Of a stretch of 64,000 bases of DNA, positions 19,159 through 31,760 are shown piece by piece. The stretch covers positions 788,059 to 852,058 of the forward strand of contig NZ_JAKKSL010000001.1 of the NCBI RefSeq assembly GCF_022669015.1, written 5' to 3'. Position 1 is the stretch's first letter. Each line of letters starts with the position of its first letter. Both the position numbers and the translations under genes were made by a program. The notes beneath the pieces were generated by a model. The model worked only from the letters and a program-made list of their open reading frames with translations. It was not told the origin of the DNA and searched no databases. Origin of the DNA: Colwellia maritima (GTDB lineage Bacteria; Pseudomonadota; Gammaproteobacteria; Enterobacterales; Alteromonadaceae).

Positions 19159-20416
19159 ATGAACACACTCCTAATTATCGGTTATGTTTGGCCTGAGCCT
19201 AACTCTTCTGCAGCCGGTAGTCGTATGTTGCAACTTATCGCATTTTTTCAGCAGCAGGGGTATCAAGTGAGTTTTGCTAGCCCTGCACTACCGACGGAGC
19301 ATATGGTTGATTTACAAGCGCTAAATGTAAATAGCGAGGATATCAAACTTAATTGTTCCAGTTTCGATGAATTTATTAGCACATTACAACCTGATGTAGT
19401 GATGTTTGATCGCTTTATGATGGAAGAACAGTTTTGGCGTGTTAGTGAACAATGCCCACAAGCATTAAGAATTTTAGATACAGAAGATTTATTTTGTTTA
19501 CGTCATGCTAGACATGATGCGTATAAAAAAAATCGTAGTGTAGATGATTTGGCGTTATTGCATTCTGATTTACTGTACTCTGACATACTCTGCTCTGATT
19601 TAGCGAAGAGAGAGATCGCGGCTATTTTTCGTTGTGATCTCACCTTAATGATTTCTCCTATAGAAATTGAATTATTGATTGAAGTATTCAAGGTTGATGC
19701 AAATTTACTGCACTATCTACCCTTTGTTTTTGACCAAAATCAATTAGAAAAAACGAATCCGGATTTTGAACAACGGCAAGGCTTTATTTCTATTGGAAAT
19801 TTTCGCCACCCGCCAAATTGGGATTCAGTTTTATGGTTAAAGCAGCAAATTTGGCCTCTTATTCGCAAGCAATTACCTAACGCTAAAATTTACATTTGCG
19901 GCGCGTATCCACCTCCCAAAGCAACCGATCTACATGATGAAAAATCAGGTTTTATAGTGAAAGGTTGGGTTGATGATGCTGTTAAAGAGATGCAAGCTGC
20001 ACGTATCTGTTTAGCGCCTTTGCGTTTTGGTCTTCGGGATAAAAGGAAAGTTAGCAGAAGCCATGTTATGTTCAACGCCATCAGTTACCACTCATATTGG
20101 TATAGAAGGTATGCAAACACAATTACCGTGGGCCGGAGAGGTCGCTAATGATGCCACCAGTATTGCCAATGCCGCGGTAAAGCTTTATCAAGATGAGGCT
20201 GCTTGGCGATGTGCTAGCGATTTAGGCCAGAAAAATGCTCAGTTGTTATTTGAACAGCATAAGAATTTTATAGCATTTGAAAGTCGTTTAACGCAAGTAT
20301 TAACGAATTTAGCCGTACACAGACAAGATAATTTTATTGGCAGTATGCTTAATCATCATCATCATAAAAGCACAAAATATATGTCTCAATGGATTGAAGC
20401 TAAGAATAAATCTTAG
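19159..20416 (+). CDS. Glycosyltransferase (GT-B, family 4-like), frame broken
   Basis: About 419 residues when joined. The N-terminus has a GYVWPEPNSSAAGSRM loop typical of GT-B enzymes; the second domain has SIGNFRHPPNWDSVLWLK, IYICGAYPP, GWVDD and the donor-binding stretch IKGKLAEAMLCSTPSVTTHIGIEGM. That last segment is in a second frame; the slip is near 20030-20040 (GGTCTTCGGGAT), with one base too many. It probably transfers a sugar to a surface glycan or lipid. The acceptor is unknown and no polysaccharide cluster lies next to it. Confidence 0.75.
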
Positions 20417-20465
20417 CGACCTATCATAATTTTCAAGACGTGTTGCTTGTTACCAAGCTACCAAG

Positions 20466-21364
20466 TTACAAAGATGCTTCTAATATATTCGTTAAACGCT
20501 GTGCCGCAAGTAATAATCTTTGTGCCATTACGGGTTGAAATTCTTGTAAATAATTTTGAGGTAGCTTTATTTTTTCTTTAGATTTTTCGCATCGCCCCTG
20601 CTCAGTTATCTGGCAATAGTGAAAGTTAGCTTGGGTTACTATTTGGTAAGACTCGTTGGCCCATTGCCATACTTGTTTAGTCTGCCAAGCAGGTTGAGAT
20701 GATTGCTTCCAATTTTTATTGAGTAAATCTAACCATTTCAATTTACCTTTTTTTCTTTATAGAAAATACATTCATCCCAATACCAATGCAGATTGCCGCA
20801 CTTGGTATCAAAGTGAGAAAATTTCACTTTATTGCCACCCATATCGTCGGCGAAACTGATGTGTAAGGGTTGATGAATATCACCAAGCCAATGACCTAAA
20901 AACATGAGTGATTGAATTTGTAGCCATTTTTTTTCATTTTTTGTTTGCCCGACTTGTGGGTTAGCTAAACGTTTTTGATGCGTTATGATTGCTTGAGGCA
21001 AACAGTTTTTACTGCATTCATTTTCACTAATATGAGTGCTTGCACGTGTAACGTTTAAATAATGCCAAGCATTATAAGAACGATATTCTTCAATACGTTT
21101 TATTGCATCAGCCCAAGTACACGCATTATCAAATGTTATTGGTTTATCTTCTTTTTTATAATTATAATGATTAATCAATCGTTTATGTTGAGTAGGAATG
21201 TCTTTGAGCAACGCAGTGATTTTATTTTGATTCGTTTCGGAAAGATGCTCAAAGGCTAATTGGCAAACAATTTGATGACCGAGTTTACCCATAGCATTCT
21301 TTGGGGTACTTACAACATAAAGAAGAATAAAAACCGTTACGGCAATAAATTTAGTCATTATCAA
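20466..21364 (-). CDS. S1/P1-type secreted nuclease, frame broken
   Basis: Zinc-dependent nuclease for single-stranded nucleic acid, about 300 residues joined, with a signal peptide. Ligands seen: His in GHQIV, Asp in CTWADAI, His in AWHYLN, His/Asp/His in LGHWLGDIHQPLH, and His/Asp in NLHWYWDE. The mature N-terminus reads AMGKLGH where the family has AWGxxGH; the Trp that coordinates zinc is Met here. The frame slips at the A7 run near 20750; one more A gives EKKGKLKWLDLL and joins both pieces. Probably feeds on extracellular DNA. Confidence 0.8.
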
Positions 21365-21372
21365 TCACTCTC

Positions 21373-21850
21373 TTACTCAACAAAAATTTGCATTTCTTCG
21401 CCAATTTGCTTACGCATTTCCATTAATTTTATCGCGCTATCATGCTGTCTTTTGTCTTCCTCTGTTTCAGGAATCCACTTGGGAATTCGCTCAGATTGAC
21501 CATTTTGATCAACCGCCACCATAATCACAATACAATGTGTTGTGATTCGACGATTTAATGATTTAGGGTCACACGCATTGACTTCTAAGGCGATATGCAT
21601 AGACGAGTTGCCAGTATAAATCACTTTCGCTTCTACTTCGACTAAGCTGCCCACATGAATGGGTGCAACAAAACGAATACCCCCAAAGATAGGCGGTAAC
21701 ACAATAACGCCCACTCCAACCGGCTGCACAGGCATAAGCGGCTAAATCTATCCATTTCATTACGGCGCCACCGTGAACTTTACCGCCAAAGTTGACATCT
21801 TGAGGCTCAGCTAAAAATCGTAAAGTGATATCACGTTGTGGGTTATTCAT
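21373..21850 (-). CDS. Acyl-CoA thioesterase, YciA-like hotdog, frame broken
   Basis: About 158 residues joined. The hotdog motif is visible: DVNFGGKVHGGAVMKWIDLAA, then GSLVEVEAKVIYTGNSSM in the second frame. It hydrolyses acyl-CoA to free acid in the cytosol. The slip is at 21674-21690; deleting one T from CTTTGGGGG joins VTAYL to GGIRFVAPIHVG. It is upstream of the nuclease gene on the same strand, 8 bp apart. The C-terminal extension is charged and longer than in YciA. Confidence 0.8.
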
Positions 21851-22005
21851 TATTTATTCTCTTAAAATCTTGGTTAAAGGGAATTTATATGGTTAATCGA
21901 TGATTAGCAAACAATTACTTGTCATGTTGACGGGAATTTTAGCGTATTTTAATGAAAATATGATCTATAATTAACATATTATTTTATAAACTCCTTGATG
22001 TATAG

Positions 22006-23211
22006 ATGGAAGGACTTGACATAAGAACACTGATATTTACAAACGTTTTATTAGGTTTGTTTTTGGGGAGTGGTTCGTTACTTTTTGCACGTATACACCC
22101 ATTTTTTCTTGGGTTTAAAGCGTTAGGTTACAGTTATTTATTGTTTTCGTTTGGCTTTGCTCTTTTAGGATTACGCCACTATATACCTGATTTTATTTCT
22201 ATTATTATTGCTAATTTAGCGATTGTTGCTGCTTTTAGTTTATTGATCATGGGGGTGTTGAAGTTTTTAAAACATGACAATTCTGCATTTAAGAAAATGG
22301 CTATTTTTATGCTGTTGATAATGCTTGTTGCCTTTGTTTATTTCACTTATTTTTACGTTAATATTAACGCTAGGATTATTACCATTAGTACGATAATGGC
22401 AATTTTCTCGTTGTTCGTGTGCGTTAAAGTATTAACAAAGCATAATAACCTAATAGCAACTTATAGCCGCGTGCTTGTATTTTCGTTTCTTTTTGCTGTC
22501 GTGGTTTTTTTATTGCGTATTTATTTTACCTTTCATGAAGCCACATTAAATAATTTTATGGATGCAGGTATTATTCATGCTTTCTCACTTATTGCCTTAC
22601 TACTTATTTCTATCACCAGTTGTTTCGCCCTAACGTTAAGCGCTAGCCGACAATTAACCAATAAATTGGCTATCCAAGTAACCATTGATCCTTTAACGAC
22701 CATTTATAACCGTCGTGCTTTCGATGAACTAGCTCTGAATGTAGTCTCACGTGCTCAGCGGGAAAATAAACCCCTGTCAGTTATATTAATAGACGTAGAT
22801 TACTTTAAACAAATAAATGAAAAATTTGGTCATCAGCTGTGTAATAAATTATTAAGAGAGTGTAGTGCCAGACTAAAGGGGTGTTTACGCCAGTATGATA
22901 TCTTAGCACGGTATGAAGACGAGGCCTTCGTGCTTTTGCTTCCAGACACAAATGCTGAAACAGCAATATTGATTGCTGAAAAACTACGATACAGTGTCTT
23001 ATACCCTGAATTTAATATTCACAAGGATGGGCGCCTCAATGTATCAGCAAGTTTTGGTGTAGCAACGAATAAGGGAGAGCATATTCACTGGTTGCAGTTG
23101 CTCTCACTTGCGGAGCAAGCACTCTTTCATGCTAAAAATAGTGGTGGCAATGGTGTAAAGTTACACAGTGCCTCTGTACATCGCCTTCCTACGCCGGAAA
23201 AACACCAGTAA
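22006..23211 (+). CDS. Seven-TM protein with degenerate GGDEF domain
   Basis: 401 residues: about seven membrane segments (residues 10-212) and a C-terminal GGDEF-type domain (about 225-395). The active-site motif is EDEAF (304-308) instead of GGDEF, and the GHxxGD segment is GHQLCN, so two catalytic elements are lost. The product-inhibition I-site RxxD is kept as RQYD (295-298), five residues before. Family knowledge: such proteins are often inactive as cyclases and can act as c-di-GMP receptors. The reading is uninterrupted, although consensus error cannot be excluded. Confidence 0.8.
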   Translation: MEGLDIRTLIFTNVLLGLFLGSGSLLFARIHPFFLGFKALGYSYLLFSFGFALLGLRHYIPDFISIIIANLAIVAAFSLLIMGVLKFLKHDNSAFKKMAIFMLLIMLVAFVYFTYFYVNINARIITISTIMAIFSLFVCVKVLTKHNNLIATYSRVLVFSFLFAVVVFLLRIYFTFHEATLNNFMDAGIIHAFSLIALLLISITSCFALTLSASRQLTNKLAIQVTIDPLTTIYNRRAFDELALNVVSRAQRENKPLSVILIDVDYFKQINEKFGHQLCNKLLRECSARLKGCLRQYDILARYEDEAFVLLLPDTNAETAILIAEKLRYSVLYPEFNIHKDGRLNVSASFGVATNKGEHIHWLQLLSLAEQALFHAKNSGGNGVKLHSASVHRLPTPEKHQ

Positions 23212-23215
23212 CTCA

Positions 23216-23384
23216 TATACCCAAGTTACTTCAAGATGCTCGTTTCAGGACGCCTGAGTGAATCATGAACAAGGCGCATCTTTTATTAATGATTAGTCCC
23301 TTAAAACAGATGCAACGATGAGCATGGTTTGTTTAGACGTCTCTAATTCGGCTGAATCCTACATCTTGAATTTGTTTGGGTATA
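23216..23384. repeat. MITE-like inverted-repeat element, about 169 bp
   Basis: The left end TATACCCAAGTTACTTCAAG (from 23216) is matched in inverted orientation by the right end ending in TTTGTTTGGGTATA (to 23384), about 24 bp each with a few mismatches. No protein is encoded. Sequences starting TATACCCAAGTTACTTCAAG are common in intergenic regions of Alteromonadales (from memory). It starts 4 bp after the stop of the GGDEF gene. Confidence 0.65.
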
Positions 23385-23451
23385 TATACAATTGACTTGC
23401 TTAGCGAAGGATCACAGCAATACTTCAGTTTTTTGTAAGAAAATAAAACAA

Positions 23452-23487
23452 TCAAAATAAAAAAGCCTTTCTCAATGAGAAAGGCTT
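23452..23487 (-). terminator. Intrinsic terminator on the minus strand with no recognised gene
   Basis: Stem AAGCCTTTCTC / GAGAAAGGCTT (23463-23473 with 23477-23487), 3-base loop; on the minus strand a T-rich run follows (23452-23462). The minus-strand DNA upstream (23490-23860) holds only short ORFs without a convincing start, so it may end a small RNA or a transcript I cannot identify. The rest of the 23385-23866 interval holds nothing else I recognise. Confidence 0.6.
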
Positions 23488-23869
23488 GAAATGCTCGCTT
23501 TATGGTCTTGTTAATCAAGATTCTTATTATTTATTTGCAGAAGTATTTTTATTATTAATCGGCGCTTCTTTGTTTTGCAGGTATTTTATAGCAAAGCAAT
23601 TTCACCACTGCAACAACTTTAATAGAGCATAAACTCGACGATTTCTTTCGTACAAAGGGATAAGTTACCTTCATCATAGCTAAGTAACTGATTGTTACAT
23701 ATATTGATAATTTCAAGGTAAATGTAACAATTTTGAAATATTTTTTGTTTAGTGTTTTTTATCACGATAAGAAAGGAATTGATTTGGCGCATAGATTCAT
23801 AATACGGCTAATGCTAGAATGTGCGCGCATAAATGCGAATAGACGATGACTGAATGAGAGGATTTATTG

Positions 23870-24937
23870 GTGACCGAATTAAAAAATGATAACTATTTAC
23901 GTGCGTTGTTAAAACAGCCAGTGGATTACACGCCAGTTTGGATGATGAGACAAGCAGGTCGTTATTTACCTGAATATCGTGAAGTACGTAAAGGTGCAGG
24001 TGATTTCATGTCTGTATGCCGCGATGCTGATTTAGCTTGTGAAGTGACTATTCAGCCATTACGTCGTTTTCCACTTGATGCAGCCATTTTGTTTAGTGAT
24101 ATTTTAACTATTCCTGATGCCATGGGATTAGGTTTATATTTTGAAACGGGTGAAGGTCCCAAATTTGAACGTCCTATTACCTGTAAAGCTGACGTAGATA
24201 AAATAGGCATTCCCGATCCAGAAGTTGAATTACAATACGTAATGAATGCGGTTCGTACGATTAAAAAAGAACTCAATGGTAGCGTACCATTGATTGGTTT
24301 CTCGGGAAGTCCTTGGACGCTTGCAACCTATATGATTGAAGGTGGTAGCTCTAAAAGTTTTACTAAGATTAAAAAAATGATGTTTGCTGAGCCACAAACA
24401 TTGCATTTATTACTGAATAAGTTAGCGGATTCTGTTATTTCATATTTAAATGCGCAAATTGCTGTTGGTGCTCAATCGGTTATGGTCTTTGATACTTGGG
24501 GCGGTGTTTTATCGCCACGTGATTACAAAGAGTTTTCATTACAATACATGCATAAAATTGTTGATGGATTAACAAGACATAATGATGGCCGAAAAGTGCC
24601 GGTAACATTATTTACCAAAAATGGCGGTATGTGGTTAGAAGACATAGCGGCGACAGGCTGTGACGCGGTAGGACTTGATTGGACTATTGATATTGATAAT
24701 GCCAAAGCACGTATCGGTGATAAAGTCTCTTTACAAGGGAATATGGATCCTTCCATGTTATACGCACCATTACCACGTATTGAAGAAGAAGTTGAAAAAA
24801 TACTAGCAGGCTTCGGAGAAGGTGGTACAGGGCACGTATTTAACTTAGGACATGGAATTCATCCTGATGTTAACCCTGAGCATCTTGGACATTTTATCGA
24901 GTCAGTTCATCGTTTAAGTAAACCATATCACAAATAG
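23870..24937 (+). CDS. hemE: Uroporphyrinogen decarboxylase
   Basis: Removes four acetate carboxyls from uroporphyrinogen III to give coproporphyrinogen III in haem synthesis. 355 residues, family length. [16 protein letters not shown] near the N-terminus and the second signature [21 protein letters not shown] are present, as is [13 protein letters not shown]. The start is probably GTG 23870 behind GAGAGG; TTG 23867 would add one residue. Confidence 0.97.
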   Translation: MTELKNDNYLRALLKQPVDYTPVWMMRQAGRYLPEYREVRKGAGDFMSVCRDADLACEVTIQPLRRFPLDAAILFSDILTIPDAMGLGLYFETGEGPKFERPITCKADVDKIGIPDPEVELQYVMNAVRTIKKELNGSVPLIGFSGSPWTLATYMIEGGSSKSFTKIKKMMFAEPQTLHLLLNKLADSVISYLNAQIAVGAQSVMVFDTWGGVLSPRDYKEFSLQYMHKIVDGLTRHNDGRKVPVTLFTKNGGMWLEDIAATGCDAVGLDWTIDIDNAKARIGDKVSLQGNMDPSMLYAPLPRIEEEVEKILAGFGEGGTGHVFNLGHGIHPDVNPEHLGHFIESVHRLSKPYHK

Positions 24938-24956
24938 AACAGACCTCTGTTGTGTA

Positions 24957-24990
24957 AAAAATAGCGAGCTAATGTGTGCTCGCTATTTAT
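24957..24990. terminator. Bidirectional terminator between hemE and metJ
   Basis: AAATAGCGAGC pairs with GCTCGCTATTT. T-rich sequence follows on both strands, suiting the convergent genes on either side. Confidence 0.75.
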
Positions 24991-25005
24991 CTAAACCATC
25001 AATTG

Positions 25006-25335
25006 TTAGTCTTCATCTACTTCATAAGCGCTAAAATCAGTTATTCCTTTTTCTTCTAGGATGCGACGGACACTAGCGGGTAATTTTTCACCATTATCTT
25101 TAGCTAGATCTTCATCGTCAGGTAAAGGTTGCCCGGTAAATGCGTGTAAAAAGGCTTCGCACAATAATTCACTATTAGTCGCATGGCGTAAATTATTTAC
25201 TTGGCGTCTAGTACGTTCATCGGTTAATACTTTTAATACACGCAAAGGAATTGAGACAGTAATCTTTTTTACTTGCTCACTCTTTTTACCATGTTCGGCA
25301 TAGGGATTAATATATTCGTCATTCCACTGAGCCAT
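25006..25335 (-). CDS. metJ: Methionine repressor MetJ
   Basis: 109 residues; ribbon-helix-helix repressor that binds met boxes with S-adenosylmethionine as co-repressor. [40 protein letters not shown] is the conserved core (read as two adjacent parts: beta-strand [13 protein letters not shown] and helix region [12 protein letters not shown]). It is divergent from metB, with the operators between them. Confidence 0.97.
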   Translation of the reverse strand: MAQWNDEYINPYAEHGKKSEQVKKITVSIPLRVLKVLTDERTRRQVNNLRHATNSELLCEAFLHAFTGQPLPDDEDLAKDNGEKLPASVRRILEEKGITDFSAYEVDED

Positions 25336-25473
25336 GTAAATTCCTCTGTTAGTATTGCTATTTCAATTGATGTAACTGCTAGTGATTATTTTGATAATAA
25401 AATGAATTTACCAAAGATATACTTTTTTCTTCTTAATCATGCAATTCTACTGGTTGCAGAAATTCAGTCAAGT

Positions 25474-25497
25474 AGAAGTTTAGATGTCTAAAATATC
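25474..25497. promoter_or_regulatory. MetJ operator, group 1 (tandem met boxes)
   Basis: Three adjacent 8-mers AGAAGTTT, AGATGTCT, AAAATATC; the middle one differs from consensus AGACGTCT at one position. Tandem arrangement is what MetJ needs for cooperative binding. Located between metJ and metB. Confidence 0.75.
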
Positions 25498-25521
25498 TTG
25501 ACCTAAATAACTAAAGTGTTT

Positions 25522-25553
25522 AGAGTTATAGACGTCCAAACATCTAAATAGAT
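25522..25553. promoter_or_regulatory. MetJ operator, group 2 (tandem met boxes)
   Basis: Four adjacent 8-mers AGAGTTAT, AGACGTCC, AAACATCT, AAATAGAT, the second with 7 of 8 matches to AGACGTCT. It lies 34 bp before the metB start, well placed to block metB transcription. Confidence 0.8.
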
Positions 25554-25587
25554 TTACTACGTTTGTTAATGAGAAAAAGGAATAAAA

Positions 25588-26757
25588 ATGTCTACGGCTA
25601 AGATTAAAAATATTACCACATCGGCAGTACGCGCCGGCATTAATGCTGACACGCATCATGGGGCCGTGGTTGCGCCTATTCATTTATCTAGCACCTTCTC
25701 ATTGAAAGGATTTAACGACAAACGAGAGTTCGATTATTCTCGTACCGGAAATCCAACCCGCGCGTTATTTGCGCAAGCGATTGCTGATCTAGAGCAAGGG
25801 TGTGTTGGTATTGTCACTAGCACGGGGATGTCATCAGTATTGTTACTTTGTCAGCTGTTATCAGCGGATGACTTAGTGGTTATTCCGCATGATTGTTACG
25901 GTGGGAGTTTTCGTTTATTTACTCATTTAGCAAAGCGTGGACAATTTAAACTAATTGTTGTGGATCAAAACGATCAAGATGCTTTAGTAAAAGCACTGGC
26001 ACAAAAGCCTAAGTTAGTGTTATTAGAAAGTCCGAGTAATCCATTATTACGCGTAGTAGATATTGAACGGGTAACCAAGCTTTGCCACGATGTTGGTGCT
26101 TTAGTTGCCGTCGACAATACCTTTTTATCGCCGGCCTATACAGCAACCGCTAACGTTGGGTGCAGATATTGTTTTTCATTCCACGACTAAATATATTAAC
26201 GGCCACAGTGATATAGTTGGCGGCGTTTTAGTAACGAAAGATCAGTCATTAGGTGAAGAGTTAGCATGGTGGGCAAATTGTATCGGTATTACCGGCAGTG
26301 CTTTTGACAGTTTTTTAGCTTTACGTGGCTTGAAAACTTTACCTCTACGTATTAAACAACATCAAGAAAATGCCGAACAAGTGGCTGAGTTTTTGAAAAA
26401 TCATTCTGCAATTGATGCGTTATACTTCCCCGGGCTAAAAGAACATCCAGGTCATGATATCGCTAAAAAACAACAAGTGGTTTTGGTGCTATGTTAAGCT
26501 TTAATGTTAAAGGTGGCGTTGAAGCAGTGAAAAAACTATTTGATAACCTAACCTTATTTACCTTAGCTCAATCTCTAGGTGGTGTAGAAAGTTTAATTTG
26601 CCACCCTTCAACCATGACTCATGCAGGTATGGAAGAAAGCGCTCGACTTGACGCAGGCATCAGCGAGTCATTAGTAAGAATTTCAGTAGGCATAGAAGAC
26701 ATTAATGATATTCTAGCAGATTTAGCTCACGGCTTAGAACAAAGTCAAAGTCGCTAA
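25588..26757 (+). CDS. metB: Cystathionine gamma-synthase, frame broken twice
   Basis: PLP enzyme that joins O-succinylhomoserine and cysteine to cystathionine. About 390 residues joined. Motifs: HHGAVVAPIHLSSTF, YSRTGNPTR, TSTGMSSV, VAVDNTFLSP and the PLP-Lys segment HSTTKYINGHSDIVGG. Break 1 at about 26137-26142 (GCCGGCCTATAC) has one base too many; break 2 at about 26476 lacks one A (CAACAAGTGG) before SGFGAMLSFNVKGGV. First gene of metB-metL-metF, behind the met boxes. Confidence 0.92.
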
Positions 26758-26805
26758 GTTTATATTTAGCGAAACTACAACTATTACGATTTTATAGAAT
26801 AAAAC

Positions 26806-30135
<3,330 letters not shown>

Positions 30136-30160
30136 GCAGCTGATCTTATTTAAAATACAT

Positions 30161-30200
30161 AAAAACAGGTATAAGGAAGTGCCTGTTTAAGTTTATTGTT
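30161..30200 (+). terminator. Terminator after metF
   Basis: AAACAGG / CCTGTTT stem (30163-30169 with 30182-30188) followed by AAGTTTATTGTTTTT. It closes the met operon. Confidence 0.6.
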
Positions 30201-30290
30201 TTTATCACCTTTTACTCCTTTGTTATTCTTGATTAGTTCTGTTATTTCTAGCATTATGAGTATTTATTTAATACCTAATTCGCTACACAC

Positions 30291-31664
30291 ATGGCTAAAG
30301 TGCTTAAGCATCAAACTCACTACACACGTCAAACTCAGGTTTTGATTTCAAAAGCCTATGGTCGAAGTGTCCATAACGACTCAATACTTGAAAATGCAAT
30401 TAGTTATTTTGATCATCATGAATTTATTGCGTCAAACGTGCCGGAAAGCGCTGAAAGTGAAGCGTTAAATAAGTTACAGCAGAAAGAACGTCAAGGGCAT
30501 TTACAAGAGGTTTGTAATGGAATACTCGAACTAGCAGAAGGTGACAGCTTTGAGGAAAGTAATAGAAAGTCGGCTCAACTACTGGGTACTATTCAATTGC
30601 TTAGCCCGACTGAAGGTAAAAAAGTTGCTGAGAATAATGAACGATGCAAAGCAATTTATAAAGCTATATTAAGCCTACGATTACTTGATAGATTATTGTT
30701 AAACAATGAAATTAATGAACCATACATTCTTAAAGTATTAGCTGAGCTTGACGGAAAGTCGTTTGTTGAGTTTGATGCTGATGCGCGGTTGCGCTTTACA
30801 AATCTAGTAAAAGTCCCCCTTATTATGGCAGCACTTTTACAAGATATTGGTCATAACCATACTCACGCCCAAACTATTTTACGTGGCGCTGATGGAAATC
30901 AAGATCCTCATCGAACTTTACCCATTGAAGAAAGAAAAAAATTACTACAAATCAATCATAAACAGACACTTGACTATATAACAAATGGTGTCGGTATACC
31001 TAGTTATACTGGAAACTCTAAACCCGAACGAAATCAGTTTGTTATTGACGAACAGCTAAAGCACCAATTTATAAAAACCTTAATAAAAAGTAGTTTTAAG
31101 GCAAAACAAGGGGTGGGTAATCTGTTAAAAGTCCCTCAAATTTACGTGTCTATTATTTTGTCGACCAAAGACAACTATAACTACAAAGTTCTACCTAAAG
31201 TGTTTCAGGTATTAAATAAAAATGCTGAAATAGGGGCTTGCTCTCAAAAAGTTGTGGATACGCTTTATGAAATTGTTGGTATGTTTCCTCAAGGGTATGG
31301 TGTTATCTATATGCCAGAAGATGAAAATGGGCATCAAGCAGAGTGTTATGAGTATGCTATTGTGAATAGACTTTACCCTAAACACCCAGAACAACCACAC
31401 TGTAGAATTACCACCCGCAAACTAACGTTTATTGGTTATGGTCACAATATTGTAGTGAAGAAGCAAAATAACCTGTATTTTCCGCATATGGCAAAGAAAG
31501 TTGCTTCTTTAAGCAAAGAACGCCTGAATGAAATTCTTGAGTTGTTATCGTCTAATTATCAAGAAAGACAACAGCTTGATTTATTACCAAGGTGTTGGCA
31601 CGCCAATGAATTTTTTTCTGTTAAAACACATCAAAAATTATGGAATAGAAGCGATAATGGTTAA
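30291..31664 (+). CDS. Divergent HD-GYP-like protein, function unknown
   Basis: 457 residues, no signal peptide and no membrane segment. The middle has LIMAALLQDIGHNH, like the metal-binding start of HD domains but lacking a clean HD pair, and the segment near residue 330 (VGMFPQGYGVIYMPE) resembles the FPxGSxVxL tail of HD-GYP phosphodiesterases. The GYP motif is not seen. I infer a distant, probably non-catalytic relative. It stands alone between metF and argE. Confidence 0.5.
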   Translation: MAKVLKHQTHYTRQTQVLISKAYGRSVHNDSILENAISYFDHHEFIASNVPESAESEALNKLQQKERQGHLQEVCNGILELAEGDSFEESNRKSAQLLGTIQLLSPTEGKKVAENNERCKAIYKAILSLRLLDRLLLNNEINEPYILKVLAELDGKSFVEFDADARLRFTNLVKVPLIMAALLQDIGHNHTHAQTILRGADGNQDPHRTLPIEERKKLLQINHKQTLDYITNGVGIPSYTGNSKPERNQFVIDEQLKHQFIKTLIKSSFKAKQGVGNLLKVPQIYVSIILSTKDNYNYKVLPKVFQVLNKNAEIGACSQKVVDTLYEIVGMFPQGYGVIYMPEDENGHQAECYEYAIVNRLYPKHPEQPHCRITTRKLTFIGYGHNIVVKKQNNLYFPHMAKKVASLSKERLNEILELLSSNYQERQQLDLLPRCWHANEFFSVKTHQKLWNRSDNG

Positions 31665-31686
31665 GTGTTAGCGATTATCGTTACAA

Positions 31687-31708
31687 ACAGGGGAACTATA
31701 TCCCCTGT
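31687..31708. terminator. Hairpin between convergent genes
   Basis: ACAGGGG pairs with CCCCTGT (31687-31693 with 31702-31708), 8-base loop. The T run afterwards is weak. Position between two convergent stops suits termination. Confidence 0.5.
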
Positions 31709-31720
31709 CCATTGTTTATT

Positions 31721-31760
31721 AAAATTAAAATTAAAATTAAAATTAAAATTAAAATTAAAA
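31721..31760. repeat. Hexanucleotide tandem repeat AAAATT, six copies, reaching the argE stop
   Basis: Six perfect AAAATT units (31721-31756) plus a partial AAAA. The argE stop codon TTA (31755-31757 on the plus strand) lies in the last unit. A change in copy number would not alter the ArgE protein. Confidence 0.9.

Noticed and set aside
20738..20741. Two overlapping genes with ATGA-type coupling in the S1/P1 region
   Set aside because: The downstream piece continues the nuclease sequence and one A in the A7 run restores a single frame.
23490..23870. Short minus-strand ORFs upstream of hemE
   Set aside because: Several frames give 20-47 codons but none has a good start, ribosome-binding site or a recognisable family.
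31721..31760. CRISPR array
   Set aside because: Units are 6 bp, directly adjacent and without spacers.
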